From: Massilia niastensis DSM 21313
Lineage (GTDB): Bacteria > Pseudomonadota > Gammaproteobacteria > Burkholderiales > Burkholderiaceae_D
Assembly: GCF_000382345.1 (NCBI RefSeq)
Contig: NZ_KB908132.1
Span: 1-35,458 of the forward strand
Direction of reading: 5' to 3'
Length of the DNA: 35,458 nucleotides
Each line of letters begins with the position of its first letter. The stretch's first letter is position 1. The notes beneath the pieces were generated by a model. The model was not told the DNA's origin and searched no databases. It was given only the letters and a program-made list of their open reading frames with translations. The translations under genes and the position numbers were made by a program. Shown here piece by piece: positions 18,261-27,169 of the stretch.

Positions 18261-18962
18261 ATGAAGATCCTGCTCGTCCTGACATCGCACGACCAACTCG
18301 GCAACACTGGCCGCAAGACCGGCTTCTGGCTGGAAGAACTGGCCGCGCCCTACTACACCTTCAAGGATGCGGGCGTGGACCTCGTGCTGGCGTCCCCCAA
18401 GGGAGGCAAGCCGCCGCTGGACCCGAAGAGCAACGAGCCCGAGTTCCAGACCGACTACACGCGCCGCTTCGAAGCGGACGCCGATGCGATGGCGCAACTC
18501 GCCGATACGCTGCCCCTGGAGCGTGTCAGGCAGGAGGACTTCGACACCGTGTTCTATCCGGGCGGACACGGTCCGCTGTGGGACCTGGCGGAGGACCGCC
18601 ACTCGATCGCACTGCTCGAGTCCTTCCTGGGCGCCGGCAAGCCGGTCGCGCTCGTGTGCCACGCCCCCGGCGTGTTGCGCCATGTGCGCACCCCGGATGG
18701 AAAGCCGCTGGTCGAGGGCAAGAAGGTCACGGGCTTCACCAACAGCGAAGAAGACGCGGTCGGCCTGACCGAGGTCGTTCCCTTCCTCGTCGAAGACGAA
18801 CTCAAGGCCAAGGGAGGCCTGTTTTCCAAGGGCCCCGACTGGGCGTCCTACGTCCTGCGCGACGGTCTGCTCATCACCGGCCAGAATCCCGGTTCCTCGC
18901 TGGCCGCGGCGCAACTGCTGCTGGAACGCGTGAAATCGGGCGCGCCGTCCGGGGGCGCCTGA
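18261..18962 (+). CDS. DJ-1/PfpI superfamily, Hsp31-like protein (putative glyoxalase III/protein deglycase)
   Basis: A 233-residue type-1 glutamine amidotransferase-like protein. The nucleophile elbow is ALVCHAPGVL with Cys at about 133 followed by His. An upstream acidic residue is in GFWLEELAAPYY (about 22-33). The block YPGGHGPLWDL is typical of the Hsp31/HchA-like group. Members act as cofactor-free methylglyoxal hydratases or chaperones under carbonyl and redox stress. GGAGAAG precedes the ATG. The divergent flavoprotein and the shared 292-bp intergenic region suggest linked stress regulation. In that region a TATACT box lies near 18176, and no other gene is seen. Confidence 0.88.
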   Translation: MKILLVLTSHDQLGNTGRKTGFWLEELAAPYYTFKDAGVDLVLASPKGGKPPLDPKSNEPEFQTDYTRRFEADADAMAQLADTLPLERVRQEDFDTVFYPGGHGPLWDLAEDRHSIALLESFLGAGKPVALVCHAPGVLRHVRTPDGKPLVEGKKVTGFTNSEEDAVGLTEVVPFLVEDELKAKGGLFSKGPDWASYVLRDGLLITGQNPGSSLAAAQLLLERVKSGAPSGGA

Positions 18963-18984
18963 TCCCTGCCTGCTTCGCGGGGCG

Positions 18985-19452
18985 TCAGCGCGGTCGAGAC
19001 GTCCCGGGGGAACTGCAGGGGAGCCCTCTCTCCTGCTGCAGGCGCATGAAGCGCGAGGCGATGAGGATCTCGCGCAGGAAGTACACGAAGCTGCCGATCA
19101 GGTTCAGGATCGCGAACACGAAGCAGGCGGCAATGTACTGGTCGAGCGGCAGGTCGGTGGTGTCGCCCAGGAACAGCATCGCGATGACCACGCACACCAG
19201 CAGCCCGCAGGACGTACTGAAGGTGATCGAGCAGTTGATCAGGTGCGAGCGCTGGTGCAAGGTCTTGAGTTCGGCCGTGCATTCCTCGTCCGGGTGGAGC
19301 TTCAGGCGGTCGTCGAGCACCCGGGTACGGTCGATGATGCGCGCGAGCCGGTTGGTCAGGACCACCAGGATGGTTCCCACGCCGGCCAGGAGAAACACCG
19401 GCGCGATCGCCAACTGGATGACCTGACCGATATCGCTGATATGGATATTCAT
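18985..19452 (-). CDS. DUF2721 family membrane protein
   Basis: A 155-residue inner-membrane protein. Helix 1 is at about 10-30 (IQLAIAPVFLLAGVGTILVV). It is followed by a charged cytoplasmic loop with the family block NRLARIIDRTRVLDDR. Helices 2 and 3 are at about 75-95 and 108-128. The pattern matches DUF2721 proteins; function unknown. The start at MNIHISDIGQ is chosen with GAGGA 11 nt upstream; a start three codons earlier (MGIM) is possible but too close to that site. It is convergent with the Hsp31-like gene. Confidence 0.75.
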   Translation of the reverse strand: MNIHISDIGQVIQLAIAPVFLLAGVGTILVVLTNRLARIIDRTRVLDDRLKLHPDEECTAELKTLHQRSHLINCSITFSTSCGLLVCVVIAMLFLGDTTDLPLDQYIAACFVFAILNLIGSFVYFLREILIASRFMRLQQERGLPCSSPGTSRPR

Positions 19453-19682
19453 GATTCCCATTGTCCTCGTATGCCTGCCGCCAGTGTAGCAGCCGGCGCA
19501 GGCAATGATCGTCGCCCCCTCGGCGACTGACATTACGTTACACTCGATTATCGGCTTCATGAGATGCCGGCGGATGGCGCCCCAGGACCCCGGCGCGCAA
19601 CTCCCTGCACCAGTACGACGATCGACACCCGGCTTTTCGGCTTCCTGCGCACGGTTGGCACGACGTGATGGAGAAAAGAGCG

Positions 19683-21611
19683 ATGTGGAACGACATCTGG
19701 ACCGGCCTGACATGGTTCGCGAAATCCTGTTTCGTATTCGCCATCCTTGCCATTCTCCTGCTGCCGGTTCTCTACATGACCGATCTGGGCGCCATGAAGC
19801 TGGTGATACCCGCCGGACTGAGCGACTCCTGGGTCGCGCTGGTGCTCCTGGCCCTGTCGCTGTTCCTGATTTACCTCGTCTGGCGCCTGCTGCGCGCGTT
19901 GCTGCTCAGGCCGTTCGGCTCCTGGGGCGTGTTTGGCGCCAGTACCGGCGCCCGCCTGCTCGCGCTGGGCATCACCGCGCTGTTCCTGCCGCGGGCGGTG
20001 GAAAGACTGGTGCTGCTGCCGCCGACCATCCTGTTCCGGATGGTGGAGAACCTGGGACGGCGCGCCACTGGCTTTTCCGTGACGGCCAGTGCGCGCTCAA
20101 ACGATACCGTCGTCAACATCCAGGAGCCCGTGCTGCGCCTGGCCGCGGCGATACCCGAGATCCTGTCGGAGACCGCGCGCATCCTTACCCAGGCCTTCGA
20201 CGGCGTACTGACGGCCGACATGGTCGTCGCCATCGCGCTCTGGCTATTGATCGGCAACTTGTTGAGTGCGGCTGCCCGGGACGGCGGCGCGAGCGTGGCG
20301 GGCTTGTCCGGCAACCGCCTGTCGCATTACGTGGCATCGATGTCGGCGGCACAGCGGCATGGACTGGTGTTGACCGCCGTATTCCTGGCGGGCGCCTACC
20401 TGAGTATCGCCGCGATCGTCGCCATTCCCTGGCTGCACGAAGAAAAGGTATCGCCCGGCTTGACGCAGGAAAGCCTGGTCAAGATCCTGGATCGCATACT
20501 TCCGGCCGCGTCGACGCTGGAAGCGGCCGAGAAAGGCGAGACTGCCGCCCGCGCCGATCCGCTGGCGCCATTGTCGGCGTACCTGGGCGACAAGACGAAG
20601 GCCGAGCAGCTCGCGCCCGAGACCGTGACCGCGCTCGAGTCGGCGATCCGCGATGCCAGGGACACGCGCGCCTACGCCCACCTGCGGCTCCAGCAACTGC
20701 CAGGCGAGATTGCGCAGCGCGTGGGCCAGATGCGCCAGGCGGCGATGAACGCCTTCGAGCTCGAGACCGCCACGCCGATGAGCAACCAGGAACGCGGCTT
20801 CTTCATGCGCCAGATCGAGCAGACCATCACGAACGACTACCGCCGCCTGGAGTACGCGCGCACGCAATGCGCCGCCGTGCTATCCGGCTTCGACCGCCAG
20901 CTGCGCGATACGGGCGAGATCCTGATCCAGGTCCTGGACCTGCAAAGCGCGGACCCGCAGATCAAGGCCAGCCAGCGATCGCGCGAACAGGAAGCGATCA
21001 TCGTGCGGGCGATGACCTCCGAGGCCCGCGCGGCCGACTCCAGCCTCCGGAATGCCTGCGACACGCTCGATTTCCAGGGTTCCGTGTATACGGCGCCGGT
21101 CGCCGGGGCCGGGTGGGGACCGTTCGGCGCGGTCGCGCGCTGGCTGTTGCAGACCAAGTCGGTGGCGCTGGCCCTGATCACCGGCATGCTCGGTTTCGGC
21201 TTGCTGGGAGCGGCGATCGCCACCTTCGTGCGCGGCGGCCAGCAGCGCGGCAAGGTGTCGCTCACCGCGGAAGTGACCAGCGTGCTGATACGCGGCCTGT
21301 CGGCAGCCGTCGTGGTGTTTCTCGCGGTGAAGGGAGGACTGGCCGTGTTCTCGACCGGCGACGCCGAGCCGAACGCGTATGTGGTGTTCCTGACCTGCCT
21401 GGTCGGGGCCGTGTTCAGTGAAGACGTCTGGACCTGGGCGCGCACCAGGTTCCTCGACAGTTTCAGGCAGGACGCCGAACAGCCGGTCCGCAAGGAAACC
21501 ATGGCCGAGACGATCGAGGAAACGCTGGCGGAACGTGGCGACCCATCCGAATCCCGGCAGCCCCCGGCGCCTCCCGCCTCCGCGCAGGCCAGGGAGCCTG
21601 GCCAGGCCTAG
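19683..21611 (+). CDS. Large polytopic membrane protein of unknown function
   Basis: A 642-residue protein not assignable to a known family. Predicted helices: about 15-32, 49-70, 88-110, 177-196, 228-250, 492-515, 533-552 and 564-580. Between helices 5 and 6 is a soluble, largely helical region of about 240 residues, rich in Gln, Arg and Ala, with coiled-coil potential (for example RQIEQTITNDYRRLEYARTQ). A charged Glu/Arg/Pro-rich tail follows helix 8. The layout suggests a membrane-anchored stalk or channel-like protein. The start is set by GGAG 9 nt before ATG 19683; an ATG at 19668 has no ribosome site. It ends 6 nt before the convergent LysR gene, so it has no obvious operon partner. Confidence 0.8.
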   Translation: MWNDIWTGLTWFAKSCFVFAILAILLLPVLYMTDLGAMKLVIPAGLSDSWVALVLLALSLFLIYLVWRLLRALLLRPFGSWGVFGASTGARLLALGITALFLPRAVERLVLLPPTILFRMVENLGRRATGFSVTASARSNDTVVNIQEPVLRLAAAIPEILSETARILTQAFDGVLTADMVVAIALWLLIGNLLSAAARDGGASVAGLSGNRLSHYVASMSAAQRHGLVLTAVFLAGAYLSIAAIVAIPWLHEEKVSPGLTQESLVKILDRILPAASTLEAAEKGETAARADPLAPLSAYLGDKTKAEQLAPETVTALESAIRDARDTRAYAHLRLQQLPGEIAQRVGQMRQAAMNAFELETATPMSNQERGFFMRQIEQTITNDYRRLEYARTQCAAVLSGFDRQLRDTGEILIQVLDLQSADPQIKASQRSREQEAIIVRAMTSEARAADSSLRNACDTLDFQGSVYTAPVAGAGWGPFGAVARWLLQTKSVALALITGMLGFGLLGAAIATFVRGGQQRGKVSLTAEVTSVLIRGLSAAVVVFLAVKGGLAVFSTGDAEPNAYVVFLTCLVGAVFSEDVWTWARTRFLDSFRQDAEQPVRKETMAETIEETLAERGDPSESRQPPAPPASAQAREPGQA

Positions 21612-21617
21612 GGCCGC

Positions 21618-22511
21618 CTAGCAGATCAGCTTCAGCTGGGCGAATTCCTCGACCGCGAAATCGACGAAGGCGCGCAGCCGCGGCGCCATGTGCCGCGCGC
21701 TCGGCAGCACCAGGTGCACGGGCAGCGGCTGCGGCTCGTGATCGCGCAGCAGCCGCTGGAGCCTGCCCGCCTGCAGGTCCGGCGCCACCTGGTAGGACAA
21801 GGCGCGGGCGATCCCGAAGCCGGCGCGCGCCGCGTCCAGGATGGCTTCCACATCGTTGAGCTGCAGGCGCGGCGCGAAGCGGACCACATGCTCGCCGTCG
21901 TCCACCCGGTAGCGCCACTGCGCCACGCCGCGAATCCCGGTGGACAGGATCAACTCGTGCCCGGCCAGCGCCTCCGGCGTGCGCGGTTCGCCGCAGCGCT
22001 CCAGGTACGCCGGGCTCGCCACGGTGAAACGGCGCACCACGCCAAGCTTGCGCGCCACCAGTCCCGAGCTGTCGAGCGGACCGATGCGCAGGGCGAGGTC
22101 GATCCCGTTCTCGATCAGGTCCAGGTTGCGGTCGACCAGGTTCAGGTCGATCTGGATGTCCGGATAACGCGTCAGGAATCGCGTCACCACCGGCGCCACA
22201 TGGCGCCGGCCGAACACCACGGGCGCGGTCATGCGCAACAGGCCGCGCGGCGGCGCCTCGCTGTGCTCCCGCACCGCGAGCTCGTACTGCGCCAGCACCT
22301 GGCGCGCCTGCCCGGCCAGGCGCATGCCTTCACTGGTCGGCGTCAGGCTGCGCGTGCTGCGTTCGAACAGCCGCACGCCCATGCGCTGTTCGAGCGACCC
22401 GAGCAGCCGGGTGACGGCCGATGCCGATCGCCTCAGCTTGTTCGCGGCCGCAGCCATGCTGCCCGCCTCGAAGACGGCCAGAAATACTTGCAATTCTTCC
22501 AAACGGTCCAT
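21618..22511 (-). CDS. LysR-type transcriptional regulator
   Basis: A 297-residue regulator of the CrgA/PecT-like LysR subgroup. The N-terminal HTH has MDRLEELQVFLAVFEAGSMAAAANKLRRSASAVTR split over two helices (about 1-60), with a standard effector domain (about 88-290). It is divergent from the GST-PNPOx pair across about 100 bp, so it probably controls that pair and itself. A GAAT-N7-ATTC inverted repeat (22536-22550) lies in the shared promoter region. The ligand is unknown. Confidence 0.87.
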   Translation of the reverse strand: MDRLEELQVFLAVFEAGSMAAAANKLRRSASAVTRLLGSLEQRMGVRLFERSTRSLTPTSEGMRLAGQARQVLAQYELAVREHSEAPPRGLLRMTAPVVFGRRHVAPVVTRFLTRYPDIQIDLNLVDRNLDLIENGIDLALRIGPLDSSGLVARKLGVVRRFTVASPAYLERCGEPRTPEALAGHELILSTGIRGVAQWRYRVDDGEHVVRFAPRLQLNDVEAILDAARAGFGIARALSYQVAPDLQAGRLQRLLRDHEPQPLPVHLVLPSARHMAPRLRAFVDFAVEEFAQLKLIC

Positions 22512-22615
22512 GATTCTTGCATCGATCGGCAGACTGAATTGCCATTATTCCATATTCCGCAAGATGAACGGAGCGCCTACGATGAATGCCTCTCCACCCT
22601 TCATCGATTGCGAAC

Positions 22616-23224
22616 ATGGCCTCCTCCCCCCTGATCGTCCATGGCACCGCCCTGTCCGGACATACCCACCGCGTCGAACTGCTGATGCACCTGCTGCGTT
22701 TGCCGTTCCGCCGCATCGATGCGCCGGTGCCGGTCCGCCAGTCCGCCGCTTTCCTGAAGCTGAACCCGCTGGGGCAGATACCGGTCCTGCAGGACGGCGA
22801 CCTCGTTCTGGCGGACAGCAACGCCATCCTGGTCTACCTCGCCCGGCGCTACGACCCGCAAGGCGCCTGGCTGCCGACCGGTCCGGTCGACGCCGCCCGC
22901 GTCCAGCGCTGGCTGTCGCTGGCCGCGGGCGAGATCGCCTTCGGTCCCGCCCGGGCGCGCATCGGCGCGCGCTTCGGCGGCACGGGGATGCCGGCGCCGC
23001 TCATGGCCACGCTGTCCGCCCGGGTGCTGGGATTCATGGACGGCGAGCTGGCGCAGCGCGATTTCCTGGCCGGCGCCGCGCCGACCATTGCCGACCTCGC
23101 CTGCTACACCTATGTCGCCCATGCGCCCGAGGGCGGGATCTCGCTCGAACCCTACCCGCAGGTCCGCGCATGGATCGCGCGCATCCAGGCATTGCCGCAC
23201 TTCGTGCCGATGCCGCTGAACTAG
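22616..23224 (+). CDS. Glutathione S-transferase
   Basis: A 202-residue cytosolic GST. The N-terminal thioredoxin-fold glutathione site (about 1-80) has LSGHTHRVELLMHLL, the cis-Pro block NPLGQIPVLQD, and DSNAILVYLARRY. The all-helical C-terminal domain (about 90-200) has the DFLAGAAPTIADLACYTYV N-capping motif. The start at MASSPLIVHG fits the family length; an ATG ten codons earlier (22586) would add an unsupported tail. Neither start has a good ribosome site. It is followed after 10 nt by a PNPOx-like gene, and both are divergent from a LysR gene. The likely role is detoxification of electrophiles. Confidence 0.9.
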   Translation: MASSPLIVHGTALSGHTHRVELLMHLLRLPFRRIDAPVPVRQSAAFLKLNPLGQIPVLQDGDLVLADSNAILVYLARRYDPQGAWLPTGPVDAARVQRWLSLAAGEIAFGPARARIGARFGGTGMPAPLMATLSARVLGFMDGELAQRDFLAGAAPTIADLACYTYVAHAPEGGISLEPYPQVRAWIARIQALPHFVPMPLN

Positions 23225-23234
23225 GGAGCCTGTC

Positions 23235-24122
23235 ATGCTCGATCACCGTATTCCCGAACCCTTCCATGCCGGGGAGCTGCGCGCGCAGCAGCTGGCCGGC
23301 GGCGGCCCCGCCGGCGCACCGATCCGCTCGCAGATGCCGGACCAGCACCGCAGCTTCTTCCCGCTGCTGCCCTTCCTGTGCGTCGCCGTGGCCGACGAAA
23401 CAGGATGGCCGCTGGCGACCCTCCTGAGCGGCAGCCCCGGCTTCCTGTCCTCGGACAGCGCAAGCCAGCTCCGCGTGGCCGCCAGGGCGGATGCAGACGA
23501 TCCCGCCTCGCCTCATCTGGCAGCGGGCGCCGCGATCGGCATGCTCGGCATCGACCTGTCCACCCGCCGGCGCAACCGCGCCAACGGGCGCGTGGCGCAT
23601 GCCGATGCCGAGGGAATGCTGGTGGATATCCATCAGTCCTTCGGCAACTGTCCACGCTACATCCAGGTGCGCCGGCTGACGCACGCGGCAAGGGAGCCTG
23701 GCCCGGCCAGCGCGTTCGGCGCGGACCTGCCTGCCGAGGCGGTGGCCCTGATCGCCCGCTGCGCGACCATGTTCGTCGCCACCTCCAGTGGCGGCGCCGC
23801 GCATGGACAGGCCGGCGGCCTCGACATCTCGCACCGCGGCGGCCCGGCGGGCTTCCTGCGACTCGAGGGCGCAGTGCTGAGCGTGCCCGACTACGCGGGC
23901 AACCGCTACTTCAACACCCTCGGCAACCTGCTGCTGGAGCCGCGCGCGTCCCTGCTGATGGTGGACTTCGATAGCGGGGACATCCTGCAGCTGCAGGGCG
24001 TGGCCGAGGTGGCATGGCAGGAGCCCGGCGCCGGCGCCGATCCGCAGCCCGAGCGGAGCTGGCGCTTCCGAGTCGTGCGCGGCTGGCTGCGGCGGGCTGC
24101 CTTCCCGTTGCGCGAGGTGTGA
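23235..24122 (+). CDS. Pyridoxamine-phosphate-oxidase-like flavin-binding protein
   Basis: A 295-residue protein with the split-barrel FMN-binding fold seen in the PNPOx-like superfamily. Features are a barrel strand block FLCVAVADETGWPLATLLSG, the repeated pattern DIHQSFGNCPRYIQVR (about 133-148) used by this group, and a second barrel with FVATSS...GLDISHRGG and NRYFNTLGNLLLEPRASLLMVDF. This two-barrel group is often encoded with GST genes, as here (10 nt downstream of the GST, AGGGAG ribosome site). No enzymatic reaction can be assigned; it probably belongs to the same detoxification unit. Confidence 0.82.
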   Translation: MLDHRIPEPFHAGELRAQQLAGGGPAGAPIRSQMPDQHRSFFPLLPFLCVAVADETGWPLATLLSGSPGFLSSDSASQLRVAARADADDPASPHLAAGAAIGMLGIDLSTRRRNRANGRVAHADAEGMLVDIHQSFGNCPRYIQVRRLTHAAREPGPASAFGADLPAEAVALIARCATMFVATSSGGAAHGQAGGLDISHRGGPAGFLRLEGAVLSVPDYAGNRYFNTLGNLLLEPRASLLMVDFDSGDILQLQGVAEVAWQEPGAGADPQPERSWRFRVVRGWLRRAAFPLREV

Positions 24123-24483
24123 GGCCGCTTCCCGGCTGTTTGCCTGCTGCCTGGTTTACTTTCCGGGTGATGCGCTGCGGGCGACGGCCGGCACGATTGC
24201 AGGCGCGCTCGGCCACCATCTGGTCTACCTCATCGCGAAGCGGCAATTCGGCCGGCAAGGCTCCCTTGGAAACCTGAGCCTGGAGCGCTTGCCGATGCGT
24301 GCGATAGGCTGCGCGATTGCCAGCCTCGCACTCCATCACCTGTGGTTCATGCTGCAAGATAGCAGCGAGCTGGTGCTGGGATTTTTCGTCATGTGCGTCG
24401 GCGACCTGGCAGGGTCGGCGATCGTGCCGTGCGCCGCCAAGGCCCTGCTCGCACTGAAGGAGCTGCGGGCCCGGACGACATAA
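24121..24483 (+). pseudogene. Open frame for a small membrane protein without a usable start codon
   Basis: In the frame ending at the TAA 24481-24483, an uninterrupted sequence begins at or before 24121. It looks like real protein: LFACCLVYFPGDALRATAGT, then GHHLVYLIAKRQFGRQ, then two hydrophobic stretches (CAIASLALHHLWFMLQ and VLGFFVMCVGDLAGSAIVP). No ATG, GTG or TTG occurs in this frame before TTG 24289 and ATG 24295, which would cut off the most gene-like part. It may be a 5'-truncated remnant, have a frameshift near the end of the PNPOx gene, or start at a rare codon such as CTG. The family is not recognised. Confidence 0.4.
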
Positions 24484-24526
24484 GGCACCCGCAGGATCAG
24501 CCACGTGGCGCGGCCCCTGACGACCG

Positions 24527-25801
24527 TCAGGACGCCGCCACCTGGAGCCGGGCCAGGCCGCGCAGCCCGGCATTCCTGTTCCAGCGGCTGGCCGGACCGC
24601 TGCGGGCGAGTGCCGGCCAGCGCTGCATCACTGCCCGCAACACCACATCGGCCTCCAGCAGCGACAGTCCAGCCCCGATGCAGACATGCGGACCGCTCCC
24701 GAAGGACATGTGGCTTCCTTCGCGCCTGTCGATGTCGAACGCATCGGGATCGCTGAAGCGCGCAGGGTCGCGGTTGGCGGAGCCGATCAGGGCGAGGACG
24801 AGGTCTCCGCGGCGCAGCGTTTCGCCATGCAGGGTGAAGCCGCTGGCCACCCGGCGGCCGGTGTACTGGACCGGGCTGTCGTAGCGCAGCAGTTCGCGCA
24901 CGGCCAGCGGCATCGCTTCCGGGTTCGCGCGCAGGCGCTCCCACTGCGCCGGGTGCTCCAGCAAGGTATGCAGTCCGTTGCCCAACAGGTTACGGGTGGT
25001 CTCGTGGCCCGCGAACAGCAGCATCGCGCATTGGGCAAGCAGTTCGCCATCGGGCCTGAGCTCGCCCGCGGCCTCGGCCTGCACCAGGCGGCTGATCAGG
25101 TCCTCGCCGGGGGCGCGCCGGCGCGCCGGCAGCAAGGCGTCGAAATAGCGCACCATCTGCAGCAGGCTGCGCTGGGCGGTGCGCAGCTGCTCGGCCGACG
25201 GTTGCAGCGCGCCGATGAAGGCCGCGAGCTCATCCGACCAGGCCATGAATCGCGCCTCATCCTCGCGTTCGATACCAAGCAACAGGCCGATCACGCGCGA
25301 CGGCAGCGGGCGGGCGACGGCGCCGATGAAGTCGAATCCGGCGCGGCCATCCAGCGCGTCGAGCAGTTCCTCGGCCAGGCGCTCGACCTGGGGCCTCAGC
25401 GCGCGGATCAGGGAGGGATGGAAGCCCGCCGCCATCGCCTTGCGCACGCGCTGGTGGTCCGGACCGTCGAGGAATACCATCGCACTCCCGAACAGCCGCT
25501 GGAACGCTTCCAGGCCGGCTTGCGCCCGCTCTCCACGAAAGGCCGTGGCACGGCCCGGAATCCGCTTGATCCAGCCACCCGTGCGCTGGGAGGAAAAGCG
25601 CGGATCGCGCAGCGCGAGCTCGACGTCCGCATGGCGCGTCAGCAGCCATGCGCCATCGAAGACATCGTCGCGCCACAGCACCGGTCCCGCTTCCCGCAGG
25701 ATGCGGTAGGTCGGATAAGGATCGTCCAGAAACGCATCGTCGAATGGCGCGAGCGACGCGTGTTCGTCCCGGAACGCCGGCTGGAGTCCATCAGCCCCCA
25801 T
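24527..25801 (-). CDS. Cytochrome P450
   Basis: A 424-residue soluble bacterial P450 of class I type, needing separate ferredoxin and reductase partners that are not present here. Signatures: I-helix LLFAGHETTRN (oxygen-binding, acid-alcohol pair), K-helix ExxR in ELLRYDSP, and the heme loop FGSGPHVCIGAG with the thiolate Cys at about 374. The length is normal. GGAGA stands 6 nt before the ATG. It lies 76 bp downstream of a porin on the same strand, so the two may be co-transcribed for uptake and hydroxylation of a hydrophobic substrate. The substrate is unknown. Confidence 0.92.
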   Translation of the reverse strand: MGADGLQPAFRDEHASLAPFDDAFLDDPYPTYRILREAGPVLWRDDVFDGAWLLTRHADVELALRDPRFSSQRTGGWIKRIPGRATAFRGERAQAGLEAFQRLFGSAMVFLDGPDHQRVRKAMAAGFHPSLIRALRPQVERLAEELLDALDGRAGFDFIGAVARPLPSRVIGLLLGIEREDEARFMAWSDELAAFIGALQPSAEQLRTAQRSLLQMVRYFDALLPARRRAPGEDLISRLVQAEAAGELRPDGELLAQCAMLLFAGHETTRNLLGNGLHTLLEHPAQWERLRANPEAMPLAVRELLRYDSPVQYTGRRVASGFTLHGETLRRGDLVLALIGSANRDPARFSDPDAFDIDRREGSHMSFGSGPHVCIGAGLSLLEADVVLRAVMQRWPALARSGPASRWNRNAGLRGLARLQVAAS

Positions 25802-25877
25802 CGTTTCTCCATATAAAAAACATCAGAACCGGGCATTCTACGGGGAAATGCAGGAGCGCGCGGAAGTGCCGGCCCGG

Positions 25878-26960
25878 CTAGAACACGTGACGCAGTCCGA
25901 CCATGAAGCCGGCCTGGTCGTCTCCCGGATTCGGTTGATTGCCGGCGCCGCTGGAAGAAGTGAATTTCGACAGGTTGACGATGTTCAGCCTGCTTGCATC
26001 GTCCTGCCTCGATGCGGCGTAGCCCGCATACAGCATGCTGCGCTTCGACAGGAAGTAGTCGGCGCGCAGGGTCCAGGTAACCGGCCGTTCATCGAACACC
26101 TCGTTGTCCACTTTCGCCAGGAAGGCGTTCACCGCGAAGGAAGGCCCCACCGGAACGTTCGCACCAACGAAACTGGTGACGAATTTCCCGCCCCCCGGCC
26201 CCAGTCCTTCCGACTCGGTATGTCCGGCCACGAGGCGGGCGAAGTCGAACTTGTAGCGCAGGTATGCGGCCTTGTGGCGGAACACGAGGGCCGGGCTGGC
26301 CGTCGAATACATCTGCCCGAACACGGCCGCGGCTTCGAACGGACCCCGCGTATATTCGAGCGAGGCGGTCCGGACCGAACTGGTCCTGGAGCTCTCGACA
26401 TTCTCCCCTGCCGAGTAGGTGATGCGTCCGACGAAACCGCCCATCACGGGCGTGCGATAGTGGATGCTGTTGTCGACCCGGGCCGAGCCATAGGACGAGA
26501 ACATGTTGCCCGAGGTCGGATTGAGGGACGACTGGCGGCTGTCGAACACCTGCATCATCCCGCCGAAATTCCCTCCGCTCATCGGGTCGTACTTGGCGGC
26601 GAGTTCATAGGTTTCGGTGTAGTTGCGTCCCAGCCGCACTTCGCCCCACTTGCCCTTGGCGCCGACCCAGGCGGAACGCCCGAACAGCGGTCCGCTCCCG
26701 GTCGAGCCGGTGTCGACGAAGATGTCGCTCTCCAGCAGATAGATGATGGCATTCCCGCCGCCGATGTCCTCCGTCCCCTTGAACCCGAGGCGCGAGGAGC
26801 TCATCCCGCCATTGTGCAGGCCGGTCACCCGGCCCCGGCCCAGCACGTTGTCCACGGTGCCGATACCCCCGTCGAGCGAACCATAGATCGTCGGCCCGTC
26901 CGCCTGCGCGGACGCGCAGCCGGCAGCCAGCAGCAGCGCCGCCAGTCGTTTCATCGTCAT
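25878..26960 (-). CDS. Outer-membrane porin, Gram-negative (Neisserial) type
   Basis: A 360-residue general porin. It has a signal peptide (about 1-21, ending ASAQA), the typical first strand GPTIYGSLDGGIG, the L3-like region with FGRSAWVGAKGKWGEVRLGRNY, and a C-terminal Phe in the last strand (VGLRHVF), as required for outer-membrane assembly. GGAG lies 7 nt before the chosen ATG; a second ATG two codons later is possible. It is divergent from the indolepyruvate oxidoreductase gene across about 210 bp and upstream of the P450. Confidence 0.92.
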   Translation of the reverse strand: MTMKRLAALLLAAGCASAQADGPTIYGSLDGGIGTVDNVLGRGRVTGLHNGGMSSSRLGFKGTEDIGGGNAIIYLLESDIFVDTGSTGSGPLFGRSAWVGAKGKWGEVRLGRNYTETYELAAKYDPMSGGNFGGMMQVFDSRQSSLNPTSGNMFSSYGSARVDNSIHYRTPVMGGFVGRITYSAGENVESSRTSSVRTASLEYTRGPFEAAAVFGQMYSTASPALVFRHKAAYLRYKFDFARLVAGHTESEGLGPGGGKFVTSFVGANVPVGPSFAVNAFLAKVDNEVFDERPVTWTLRADYFLSKRSMLYAGYAASRQDDASRLNIVNLSKFTSSSGAGNQPNPGDDQAGFMVGLRHVF

Positions 26961-27169
26961 GCCTGTCTCCTGATTGGTTTCTTGTGTTTTGCGAAACCAA
27001 GTATGGACATGGACGCCAGAGGGCAACAGCGCCGTTTCGACAAGGCAGCTTTCGCATTTCGAGATGGCGGATGCAGGCATGCGATTTCCAGAACCCTGCG
27101 TTGCCCAATCAGTCATTCAGTGCAGGTGGCTCCTGTCTATACTCGGATGCCTAACAAGGAGACGTCCCC

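Noticed and set aside
22536..22550. GAAT-N7-ATTC as a proven LysR operator
   Set aside because: The position is suitable, but it does not fit the T-N11-A form and the arms are only 4 bp. It is mentioned with the regulator but not listed as a site.
24516..24531. CCTGACG/CGTCAGG hairpin at the end of the P450 gene as terminator
   Set aside because: The 2-nt loop cannot close a normal hairpin and no T tract follows. It may be a DNA palindrome by chance.
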